A DNA stretch of 50,395 nt, from assembly GCA_903845045.1 (NCBI GenBank), contig CAIMWA010000211.1:1-50395 (forward strand), written 5' to 3'. A program made the translations under genes and the position numbers. This stretch comes from an uncultured delta proteobacterium (GTDB lineage Bacteria > Myxococcota_A > Polyangia > Polyangiales > Ga0077539). The notes under the pieces are model-generated. The model did no database searches. It was not told the origin of the DNA and worked only from the letters and a program-made list of their open reading frames with translations. Position 1 is the stretch's first letter; each line of letters starts with the position of its first letter. Below are positions 17,429 through 24,850 of this stretch, in pieces.

Positions 17429-19129
17429 TCAGCGCGGAGGCGCGCGGTACACGGAGACGATGGGCACGCCGTCGTAGGTGAGCACGTGCGCCGGCGCCGG
17501 CGACTGCCACGCCGTCCAGATCTGGTAGTCGACCTCGTTCATGTGCAGCTCGTGGTGCACGATGGCGTAGGTGCCGTCGGCGACCTGCCACACGGGGTGC
17601 AGGTCGTCGCGCAGCCGCCCGTCGTGCTGGAGCATCGCGAAGCTCTCGAAGGTCGTGTCGTGGATGTAGATGCCCGCGCCGCGCGGCGCGTTGGCGTTGA
17701 ACCACTCGGTGAGCGAGCCCGTGGTGAAGCCCCAGAACTGGCGGTTGAGGCCCATGTCCGCCGCGCCCGGCGCGCCGCCCGCGATGGGTGTGTAGTTGCT
17801 CAGCCCGAAGGGGTGCGAGTGCAGCGCCTGCGTCACCGGCGGCAGCACGACGAGCACGCCCAGCGCCCACGCCACCAGGCCCTCGCGCGGGAGCCTCTTG
17901 CCGAAGGCCTCTTCGAGCACCTCGGCGACGCGCACGAAGCCCACGCCCGCGAGCAGCGCCAGGAACGGGTACGCCGGGAACCAATGCTTCGTTCCGCCGA
18001 AGATCGGCGTGCCCGTGGAGAGCCACGGCGCCATGGGCACGAGGAAGCCGAGGAGCACCAGCGTCCACGTGCCGCGGGGGTCGTCCGAGGCGTGCGCGTC
18101 GGCCCATGCGCGGAGCCGTCGCAGGGGCAGCCACGCCGCGAGACCGGAGCCCTCGCGGAGCATCGCCGGGAGCTTCACCGCGAGGCCGACGACGCCCAGC
18201 AGCAGCGTGATGCCGGGCACCGTGAACAGCATCATTCCCCACGAATAACCGTGCGGAAACGGCGGATGGAACCAGTTGTAGCCCATCCATTCCATGTTGT
18301 AGTAGGCGTGGTGCAGGTGGAACCCGGCGTACTCCTGGAAGCGCGTCGCGGTGTCGAACCACATCCACGGCCAGAGGCCGACGAACACCAGCGGACCGAG
18401 CACCGCCATGGCCACGAGGGCGAGCGGCAGCGGGAGGTTTCCGCGCGTCGCGGCGCTGCGCAGATCGCCCGCGCGGGTGACCGCGAAGTGCGCGACGACG
18501 AGGAACGGAACGAACCACGCGTTGTGCTTCGTCTCGAGGGCGAGGCCCCAGGCGAGGCCCGCCGCGAGGGCCCACCCGACGCCGCCGGCGAGGGAGCGCC
18601 AGTACGCGTAGAGCACGACGATCCACATGGTCATCACCGGCACGTCGAAGCAGTCGAGGTGCGCGTGGTAGAAGACCCGGGGCATGAACGCGAGGGAGAG
18701 CGCGGCCACGACGCCCGCACGCGTCGAGTGCGCGCGGTGCCCGAAGACCAGCGTGAGCCACACGCCGAGGGCCCCCATCACCATGCCCGGAAAGCGGAAC
18801 GACAGCCCCTCCGAGGCGATCCAGTGCCAGCGCTCGTGGAGGAAGAGCCACGAGAGCCCGAAGAGCGACTTCATCAGCGCCGGGTGCTCGTGGTTCGTGC
18901 CCCAGGCCGCGTCGATGGCGCCGCGCGTGAGGGCGACGTGGCGGTCGTGGAGCAGCCCGTCGAACCACCGCGCGTAGTCCGTCGAGGCGTGGAAGTAGAA
19001 GCCCTCGTCGCGCGCGTAGCCGAGGGTCTTCGCGCCGCGCACGAGCACCGCGACGTACGCCGTCGCCAGCGCCGCGCCCAGCGCGTGGAGCTTCAGGCCG
19101 TCCACGAAGCGCTGCCAGCGCGGGCTCAT
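17429..19129 (-). CDS. GT-C glycosyltransferase, ArnT/PMT-like (GT39/GT83 type)
   Basis: The protein has 566 aa with an N-terminal helix at 14-34. The first periplasmic loop carries RDEGFYFHASTDYARWF, where the acidic D-E pair matches the metal/sugar-binding position of PMT/ArnT enzymes. Next come TNHEHPALMKSLFGLSW and SFRFPGMVMGALGV, both typical of this group. About 11 helices are visible, then a periplasmic C-terminal domain (residues 470-566). It likely transfers a sugar from polyprenyl phosphate to a lipid or protein in the envelope. Its ATG overlaps the stop of the upstream gene (ATGA), so the pair is translationally coupled. Confidence 0.88.
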   Translation of the reverse strand: MSPRWQRFVDGLKLHALGAALATAYVAVLVRGAKTLGYARDEGFYFHASTDYARWFDGLLHDRHVALTRGAIDAAWGTNHEHPALMKSLFGLSWLFLHERWHWIASEGLSFRFPGMVMGALGVWLTLVFGHRAHSTRAGVVAALSLAFMPRVFYHAHLDCFDVPVMTMWIVVLYAYWRSLAGGVGWALAAGLAWGLALETKHNAWFVPFLVVAHFAVTRAGDLRSAATRGNLPLPLALVAMAVLGPLVFVGLWPWMWFDTATRFQEYAGFHLHHAYYNMEWMGYNWFHPPFPHGYSWGMMLFTVPGITLLLGVVGLAVKLPAMLREGSGLAAWLPLRRLRAWADAHASDDPRGTWTLVLLGFLVPMAPWLSTGTPIFGGTKHWFPAYPFLALLAGVGFVRVAEVLEEAFGKRLPREGLVAWALGVLVVLPPVTQALHSHPFGLSNYTPIAGGAPGAADMGLNRQFWGFTTGSLTEWFNANAPRGAGIYIHDTTFESFAMLQHDGRLRDDLHPVWQVADGTYAIVHHELHMNEVDYQIWTAWQSPAPAHVLTYDGVPIVSVYRAPPR

Positions 19130-20076
19130 CGGGCGTCTCCTTCGAAGCAGTAATGGCGGTTGCCGGCGTCGGCGGCGCGGACCTCGAAGGTCACCGTGCG
19201 CGACGTCCCCGCCCAGGCGCGGGTGTCGACGTCGAAGGTCTTCCACCCTTCGCCGTCGCGGTGCACCGACGTGCCGGCCTCGGCGCCGTCGACGAGCACG
19301 CGAAGCTCCACGGGGCCGCCCATGTTGCCGAAGTCGTCGCCGCGCTCGGCCTCGTACGCGATGCCGTGGTGCCCGTGGATCGTCGCGCCCATGGGAACGT
19401 CATGGAAGCGCGTGACCATGACGCCGCCCTGCACCGGGTGCGACCAGAGGCAGCGGCGGCCGCGGTGCTCCATGTCTTCGATGATCGTCGGGCCGACGTA
19501 GTTCCAGCCCTCGGCGGGGCACAGGTAGCGCGACGGACCCGCGAGCGCGCCGCCGCCGAGCCCTCCGCCGGCGACGGGCAGCCCGGTGCGGAACTGGCAC
19601 GGCGCCGGAGCGTCGCCCACCACGCGCAACACCTCGGCGTCCGGCGGGTGCAGGTTCTCGACGAAGTCGTAGCGCACCGTGGCGGGGTGCGGGTTCGCGA
19701 GGGTGCGCACGGTGATGCGCCCGAAGTCGCGGTGACCGGTCTCGCGCCAGCCGCGGAGGTCGGGGTTCTCGCCGCCGCGGATCGTGGCCACCAGCGCGCG
19801 GCGGTAGCGCGTCGCGTCGGGGCGCGCGGCGTCGGCCAGCGGGATGACGTCGGCGAAGTACTGGCGGGCCAGCGGGTCGGTCCAGAGCGGGGCCGAGGTG
19901 ACGAGGTCGCCGGGCTGCTTCGCGGTGCGAAGGTACGCCGCGGCGGCGCGCCACTGCGCGGGCGTCGGCACCCTCGCCTGGATGACCTGCTGGGCGACGA
20001 GCTCCACCACCGCGGCGAGCGGGACGGCGAGCGCGGCCCAGGCCCAACGGTTCGTGCGTGCGGGGTTCGTCTCCAC
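19126..20076 (-). CDS. Membrane-anchored ectodomain protein coupled to the GT-C gene
   Basis: The protein has 316 aa with a GTG start. One N-terminal helix (residues 11-30) is followed by a periplasmic part. The segment PTPAQWRAAAAYLRTAKQPGDLV...DVIPLADA resembles the soluble C-terminal region of some GT-C membrane proteins. A jelly-roll-like second half follows (VELRVLVDGAEAGTSVHRDGEGWKTFDVDT). The family is not recognised with certainty. The stop overlaps the start of the downstream GT-C gene, so it likely works with that enzyme, for example as an acceptor-recognition or auxiliary subunit. A TAGAGT box lies 15 nt upstream of the start. Confidence 0.75.
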   Translation of the reverse strand: METNPARTNRWAWAALAVPLAAVVELVAQQVIQARVPTPAQWRAAAAYLRTAKQPGDLVTSAPLWTDPLARQYFADVIPLADAARPDATRYRRALVATIRGGENPDLRGWRETGHRDFGRITVRTLANPHPATVRYDFVENLHPPDAEVLRVVGDAPAPCQFRTGLPVAGGGLGGGALAGPSRYLCPAEGWNYVGPTIIEDMEHRGRRCLWSHPVQGGVMVTRFHDVPMGATIHGHHGIAYEAERGDDFGNMGGPVELRVLVDGAEAGTSVHRDGEGWKTFDVDTRAWAGTSRTVTFEVRAADAGNRHYCFEGDAR

Positions 20077-20091
20077 GGCGGCGGGCCGCGG

Positions 20092-20097
20092 ACTCTA
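20092..20097 (-). promoter_or_regulatory. Candidate -10 box TAGAGT, 15 nt before GTG 20076
   Basis: TAGAGT is on the minus strand in the 46-nt gap upstream of the ectodomain/GT-C pair, identical to the boxes at 5482 and 9211. Confidence 0.35.
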
Positions 20098-20122
20098 GTC
20101 GCTCCGTCGCACCGAGCACAAC

Positions 20123-21187
20123 TCAGGGAGCGGGCGGCGGAAGCGCCTCGGGCTTGCGGCCCACGCGCCACGCGATGACCGTCGCGATCAACGCGAGGAC
20201 CCCGACGACCAGCGCCACGCGCGCGTCGACGAGGGCCACGATGAACGTCGCCACGGCGCCGAGGAGCGTGACGACGACGCGGTCGACCAGGCGCACCTCG
20301 TCGCGCGTGGCGATGGCGGCGCGCACCTCGCGGAGCTGGCGCTCGACGGTGGCGTTCGCCGGGTCCCGTGCGCGTCCTTGGGCGAGGAGCTCCGCGGCCT
20401 CGTCGAGGGCGCCCCGCTCGCGCAGCGCCGCCACGAGGTTCGTCGTCGCCGACGACAGCCCCGGACGCAGCCGCAGCGCCTCGCGGCTCGCCGACTCGGC
20501 CTCGGCGTAGAGCCGCAATTCGAGGGCGGCGTAGCCCAGGTTCGCCCACGCGGCATAATGGTTCGGATCGAGGCGGATGGCCTCCCGCGCGGCCTCTGCC
20601 GCCTCGGGAAAGCGGCGCTGTTCGGTGAGCAGCCACGCGAGGCGCCCGAAGCCCGTGGCGCTCCCTGGCTCCAGCGCGATGAGCTCCCGCGCGAGGCGCT
20701 CGGCGCGGTCGTGGGAGCCCAAGGTCCCGAGTACCCGCGCGGCCATCTCCATCACCACGCCGTCCCGGGGATCGAGGGCGAGGGCGCGCTCCACGGCCTC
20801 GGCGGCGTCGACCTTGCGGCCGACCTCGGCGAGGCTGAAGGCGCGGCGGGCGTGGTAGCGGGCGAAGCTCGGCTCGAGCGTGAGGGCGCGCTCGAGGCAC
20901 GGCAGCGCGTCGCCGTGACGGCCGAGGCACTGCAGCGCGAAGGCCGTGAGGTAGTGGGCGTAGCCCAGGTCCGGCGAAGCCTGCACGGCGGCCTCGGCGG
21001 CCTCGAGGGCGCCGTCGTAGCGGCCCGCGCCGAGGCGGGCGCGGGTGAGCAGCACGAGGGCGTCGGCGTCCGAGGGCGCTGCGCCGAGGGCGTCCCGGGC
21101 CTCGCGCTCCGCGGTGTCGTAGCGACCGAGGTCGAGCGCGACGCGGGCGCGGCGACGATGCCTTTCCGCAACCTCCGACGGTGTCAT
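20123..21187 (-). CDS. TPR-repeat protein with C-terminal membrane anchor
   Basis: The protein has 354 aa. About seven to eight tetratricopeptide units span residues 4-275 (repeated GRYDTAERxARDAL, GRYDGALEAAEAAV, GRHGDALPCLERAL, RRFPEAAEAAREAI, RLYAEAESASREAL). Two hydrophobic helices near 298-335 are followed by a short basic/Pro tail. It has no signal peptide, so it is probably a tail-anchored cytoplasmic scaffold. The start is ATG 21187; upstream TGcTAGACC lies 10 nt before it. The partner is unknown. It lies in the same direction as the GT-C pair, which follows 46 nt downstream. Confidence 0.85.
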   Translation of the reverse strand: MTPSEVAERHRRRARVALDLGRYDTAEREARDALGAAPSDADALVLLTRARLGAGRYDGALEAAEAAVQASPDLGYAHYLTAFALQCLGRHGDALPCLERALTLEPSFARYHARRAFSLAEVGRKVDAAEAVERALALDPRDGVVMEMAARVLGTLGSHDRAERLARELIALEPGSATGFGRLAWLLTEQRRFPEAAEAAREAIRLDPNHYAAWANLGYAALELRLYAEAESASREALRLRPGLSSATTNLVAALRERGALDEAAELLAQGRARDPANATVERQLREVRAAIATRDEVRLVDRVVVTLLGAVATFIVALVDARVALVVGVLALIATVIAWRVGRKPEALPPPAP

Positions 21188-21236
21188 CTCGGGAGCGGGT
21201 CTAGCACGGGCGCAGCGCCCGCGGAACGCGGGGCGC

Positions 21237-22097
21237 TCAGTGGCCGCCGAGGATCTGCGCAGGGTTCGGTGCTCCACCCATGCCGGGGATGGGAAGCTGC
21301 GAGCCGCCGCCACCCATGCCGGGGATGGGAAGCTGCGAGCCGCCGCCGCCCATGCCTGGGAGCGGCACGGTGTTGCTGGTCCCGCCGCCGATGCTGGGCA
21401 GCGGCACGCCGGGGATCGGGCTGTTGTTCTGCGCGCCGTGGAAGCCCGGGATGCCGGGCGTCGGCAGCGAGGGCGGCGGGGCGTTGTTGTAGAAGAACCA
21501 CGACGCGCCGGTGGCCCGCGCCGAGGCGTAGAGCACCTGCGCGAGGGCTACGCAGGGCGTCTCCTGGAGGCCGCCGTGATCGGCGCGGCAGATGCCGTTG
21601 AGGTCGTCGCGGAGCCGGTCGTCGATGCGGGTGCGGCGCGCCTCGGTGGTGTCGAGGGCGAGGCCGCCCGCGCCGTAGTTGCGGTAGCCGAAGTCGTGCC
21701 GGGCGCACGCGCGGCTGAAGCTGTCGCGGTACGGACCGGTCACCTCGCCGAAGCGGCAGCCGCTGCTGTTCCAGTTGTAGGGCGGGTGGTGCAGCGCGCG
21801 CGCGGCGAGGAACGACTCGAGCGGCACCTGCATGTACCCGTCGGCGGTGGCGGTGAGCACCTGCCGCGAGAAGTTGCCCGAGAGCGGGTTCGGCACGCCG
21901 GGGAGCCCGGGAATGCCGCGGGCCGCGGGAGCGTGGCCGTGTCCGCGACGACCGCCGGACGCGCCGGCGGGGCTGTTTCCGAGCATGCCGTTGGCGGCGT
22001 TGGTGACGCCTCCGACGACGGTCCCGAGGGGGTTGCTCTGCGCGATCACGGGCGCGGCGAAGGCGAAGACGACGAGGCTCACGGCGAGGGTTCGCAT
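21237..22097 (-). CDS. Secreted phospholipase A2-like enzyme (prokaryotic/group XIV type)
   Basis: The protein has 286 aa with signal peptide residues 1-20 (...FAFAAPVIAQ). The catalytic region at 85-205 contains CRFGEVTGPYRDSF and CARHDFGYRNYG, with the His134-Asp135 pair of the phospholipase_A2_3 family. A second acidic cluster, DDRLRDDLNGIC, supplies the expected Asp. C114, C131, C170 and C182 probably form two disulphides. It would hydrolyse phospholipid sn-2 esters outside the cell. The tail (206-286) is Pro/Gly-rich with tandem copies of PGMGGGGSQLPI. The gene is divergent from the biotin carboxylase gene. Confidence 0.88.
   Translation of the reverse strand: MRTLAVSLVVFAFAAPVIAQSNPLGTVVGGVTNAANGMLGNSPAGASGGRRGHGHAPAARGIPGLPGVPNPLSGNFSRQVLTATADGYMQVPLESFLAARALHHPPYNWNSSGCRFGEVTGPYRDSFSRACARHDFGYRNYGAGGLALDTTEARRTRIDDRLRDDLNGICRADHGGLQETPCVALAQVLYASARATGASWFFYNNAPPPSLPTPGIPGFHGAQNNSPIPGVPLPSIGGGTSNTVPLPGMGGGGSQLPIPGMGGGGSQLPIPGMGGAPNPAQILGGH
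21277..21360. repeat. 36-bp tandem repeat in the phospholipase tail
   Basis: A 36-bp unit beginning CCCATGCCGGGGATGGGAAG starts at 21277 and again at 21313, followed by a diverged partial copy from 21349. It encodes the 12-aa repeat PGMGGGGSQLPI in the minus-strand gene. The first two copies are nearly identical, implying recent duplication or slippage. Confidence 0.9.
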
Positions 22098-22203
22098 GGC
22101 GAGCACGGTGCGCGCGGGTGGCCGGGTTGGCAAGGGGTGGGCGGCGCGCGAGGGGCTCCGACGGCGTTGCCCTCGCCCGGCGATCCGTGCGACTCCATCG
22201 CGC

Positions 22204-23706
22204 ATGTTCAGGAAGGTGCTGGTGGCGAACCGCGGCGAGATCGCGGTGCGGGTGATCCGGACGCTGCACGAGATGGGCATCGGCGCCGTGGCCGTGTACT
22301 CCGAGGCCGACCGCGCGGCGTTGCACGTGCGCATGGCCGACGAGGCGTGGCCCATCGGACCGGCTCCCGCGCGCGAGTCGTACCTCGACATCCAGCGCGT
22401 GCTCGACGCGGCGAAGAAGTCCGGCGCCGAGGCGATCCACCCGGGCTACGGGTTCCTCTCGGAGAACCCCGAGTTCGCCGACGCGTGCGAGCGCGCGGGC
22501 ATCGCGTTCATCGGTCCGCCCGCGAGCGCCATGCGCGCCATGGGCAGCAAGCCCGCGGCCCGTGCGCGCATGAGCGACGCGGGCGTCCCGGTGGTTCCCG
22601 GCGCGCAGCCCGGAAGCATCGACGAGCTCCGCGCGGCGGCCGAGCGCGTGGGCTACCCCGTGATGTTGAAGGCCGCGAACGGCGGCGGCGGCAAGGGCAT
22701 GCGCATCGTCGAGCGCGCCGAGGACCTCGCCAACGCCTACGAGCGCGCGCAGAGCGAGGCCCTCAAGGCCTTCGGCGACGCGACGGTGTACCTCGAGAAG
22801 GCGGTGATCCGTCCGCGGCACGTCGAGATCCAGGTGCTCGGCGACCGCGAGGGCAACCTCCTGCACGTCTTCGACCGCGACTGCTCGGTGCAGCGCCGCC
22901 ACCAGAAGGTCGTCGAGGAGGCCCCCTCGCCCGCGGTGTCGCCGGAGCTCGTGCGGCGCATGGGCGAGGTCGCCGTGCGAGGCGCCAAGGCCGTCGGCTA
23001 CTTCTCCGCGGGCACCTTCGAGTTCCTGCTCGGCGAGGACGGGAGCTTCTACTTCCTCGAGATGAACACGCGGCTGCAGGTGGAGCACCCGGTCACGGAG
23101 CTCATCACCGGCCTCGACCTCGTGCGCGAGATGGTGCGCGTGGCGCACGGCGAGCCCCTCGGCTTCGGCCAGGACGACATCGTGCGCCGCGGCGCCGCCA
23201 TCGAGTGCCGCGTCTACGCCGAGGACCCGTCGAGCGGGTTCCTTCCGTCGCCGGGGCGCATCGAGCGGCTGCGCGTGCCAGGCGGACCGGGCGTGCGCGA
23301 CGACGGCGGCGCCTACGCGGGCTGCGAGATCAGCAGCTACTACGATCCGCTCATCTCGAAGCTCAGCGTGTGGGCGCCGGACCGCCCGCGCGCCGTCGCC
23401 AAGATGGCCCGCGCGCTCCGTGAGTACGTGGTCACGGGCATCCGCACGAACCTCGCGTTCCACCAGCGGCTCATGGCGCACCCGGCGTTCATCGCGGGCG
23501 ACTACGACACGGGCTTCATCGACCGCTTCCGCGACGCGCTCATCGACTACCCGCAGGTCCCCGCCGAGGACGCCGGGGCGTGGGCCGTCGCCACGGCGCT
23601 CGCGGCGTCGAAGCTCGAAGGACACGGCGCGTCGCCGGCCACGCAGGTCCCGGGACGCAGCGGTCCTTCGGCGTGGGTCATGGCCGAGCGCGGTCGCTGG
23701 TCTTGA
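22204..23706 (+). CDS. accC: Biotin carboxylase (acetyl/propionyl-CoA carboxylase alpha-type, no biotinyl domain)
   Basis: The protein has 500 aa. It has the N-terminal biotin carboxylase fold (FRKVLVANRGEIAVRVIRT), an ATP-grasp region with NGGGGKGM, then HVEIQVLGD, VQRRHQKVVEEAPSP and the active-site FLEMNTRLQVEHPVTE. A C-terminal biotin_carb_C domain carries GFLPSPGRI and YYDPLISKL. It uses ATP and bicarbonate to carboxylate biotin on a carrier. The protein is about 50 residues longer than E. coli AccC and lacks the biotinyl domain of long alpha subunits. No carboxyltransferase is nearby. A free 70-aa biotinyl protein is encoded about 18 kb away, at 41663. The stop overlaps the TTG of the next gene. 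Confidence 0.93.
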   Translation: MFRKVLVANRGEIAVRVIRTLHEMGIGAVAVYSEADRAALHVRMADEAWPIGPAPARESYLDIQRVLDAAKKSGAEAIHPGYGFLSENPEFADACERAGIAFIGPPASAMRAMGSKPAARARMSDAGVPVVPGAQPGSIDELRAAAERVGYPVMLKAANGGGGKGMRIVERAEDLANAYERAQSEALKAFGDATVYLEKAVIRPRHVEIQVLGDREGNLLHVFDRDCSVQRRHQKVVEEAPSPAVSPELVRRMGEVAVRGAKAVGYFSAGTFEFLLGEDGSFYFLEMNTRLQVEHPVTELITGLDLVREMVRVAHGEPLGFGQDDIVRRGAAIECRVYAEDPSSGFLPSPGRIERLRVPGGPGVRDDGGAYAGCEISSYYDPLISKLSVWAPDRPRAVAKMARALREYVVTGIRTNLAFHQRLMAHPAFIAGDYDTGFIDRFRDALIDYPQVPAEDAGAWAVATALAASKLEGHGASPATQVPGRSGPSAWVMAERGRWS

Positions 23707-24779
23707 GGCTGCGGCGCGTCGACGTCCGCGGCTTTCGCGGCATCGCTGCGTGCGTGTGGGAGCCGTCCGATGTCTCGCTCCTCGACGGACCGGGCGCCGA
23801 CGACCTGTGCCGGATGCTCGGGCACGTCGCGAACACGACGCGGGGCTGGAGCGACTTCGGCCGCGCGTATGACTCCGAGCCGCGGCCCGCGGCGGAGCGC
23901 TACGTCGACGGCTTCACCGACGCGTCGTGCGTGCTCGACCTCGCGCCGCCGGAGCACGAGACCCTCGGCTTCGGCTACGAGATCGTGCTCGACCACGGCT
24001 CCGACGGATCCTGGGCGGTGGGCTTCGAGCGCATCACGCGCAGCGACGACTTCACGCTCGTGCAGGTGCTGCTCCGCGACGGCACGCGCGTCGAGTACCA
24101 GCCCGCGCGCCGCGGTCCGGCGACGATGACGAGCGCCCCTCCGCGGGCCGACGCGTACGACATCGCGCACGACATCCCGACGCTCGCGGCGGTGCCCGCG
24201 GTCGCGAAGGACCCCCGCGTGCGCCCCTACGCCGAGCGCCTCGCCGAGTGGTCCCGCTACGGCGCACCGGACACCTCGCCGGAGGCTCCGGCCCGCGCCT
24301 TCTCGGCCTTCGCGTCGTCCCACGATCGCCTCGCCGGCGACGGCCGCAACGTCGCCCACGTGCTCTACGGCTGCTGGGGCGACGACGCCCGCGCCGCCGC
24401 GGTGCGTGACGGACTTCGCGCCGTCGACGCCCGCCTCGTGGACCTCGCCTTCGGCGTCGACGACGACGGCTCGCTCACCACCGCGGCGCTGCACGCCGAC
24501 GGCGCGCGCACGCCCCTCGCGCAGCTCGATGCCCCGGCGCTCGACTGGCTGCTTCGCGCCGCGGTGCTCGCTGGCAGGTCCCCCGCCGTGCTCTGCATCG
24601 TCGACGTTGGCGGCGACGCGCTCCCCGCGGGCGTGCACGCTCCCCTCGCGGCGCTCGTCGGTCTGGCCGCGCGACGCGGGGCGCAGGTCGTCCTCGTCGC
24701 ACCGTCGGAGCCCTTCGCGACGGCCGTGACGATGGCCTGCGCCAGCGCCGGGGTGATCGTCTCCCGCCACGCGCTCTGA
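23703..24779 (+). CDS. Degenerate RecF/AAA_21-like pseudo-ATPase
   Basis: The protein has 358 aa. The most likely start is TTG 23703, overlapping the accC stop (TTGA). The N-terminus LRLRRVDVRGFRGI is the first strand of SMC/RecF-type ATPases. The Walker A place reads LLDGPGADDLCRML, without GxGKS/T. Later, DRLAGDGRNVAHVLY matches the family's DGxNLxxVL block. The signature-loop position (normally SDGT) reads LDAPALDWLL. Walker B reads AVLCIVDVGGDALP, lacking the catalytic Glu. The terminal block VVLVAPSEPFA replaces the THS-type motif. The fold is therefore kept and every nucleotide motif is lost. It probably acts as a scaffold or partner protein. The match to AAA_21 is my alignment by eye. 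Confidence 0.72.
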   Translation: MRLRRVDVRGFRGIAACVWEPSDVSLLDGPGADDLCRMLGHVANTTRGWSDFGRAYDSEPRPAAERYVDGFTDASCVLDLAPPEHETLGFGYEIVLDHGSDGSWAVGFERITRSDDFTLVQVLLRDGTRVEYQPARRGPATMTSAPPRADAYDIAHDIPTLAAVPAVAKDPRVRPYAERLAEWSRYGAPDTSPEAPARAFSAFASSHDRLAGDGRNVAHVLYGCWGDDARAAAVRDGLRAVDARLVDLAFGVDDDGSLTTAALHADGARTPLAQLDAPALDWLLRAAVLAGRSPAVLCIVDVGGDALPAGVHAPLAALVGLAARRGAQVVLVAPSEPFATAVTMACASAGVIVSRHAL

Positions 24780-24800
24780 GCCGTCGTCGAAAGCCGCGCT

Positions 24801-24819
24801 GGCCCGCGGGCGCCGGGCC
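24801..24819. terminator. GC hairpin between the pseudo-ATPase and P450 genes
   Basis: GGCCCG (24801-24806) and CGGGCC (24814-24819) form a perfect 6-bp stem with a 7-nt loop, 21 nt after the pseudo-ATPase stop. No U-tract follows, so terminator activity is only a possibility. Confidence 0.25.
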
Positions 24820-24850
24820 GTGCGAGGGTGATCGTCTCGCCGGAGGTTCG

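Noticed and set aside
21277..21360. Possible CRISPR-like repeats
   Set aside because: The repeats are contiguous without spacers and encode an in-frame Gly/Pro tail of a secreted enzyme.
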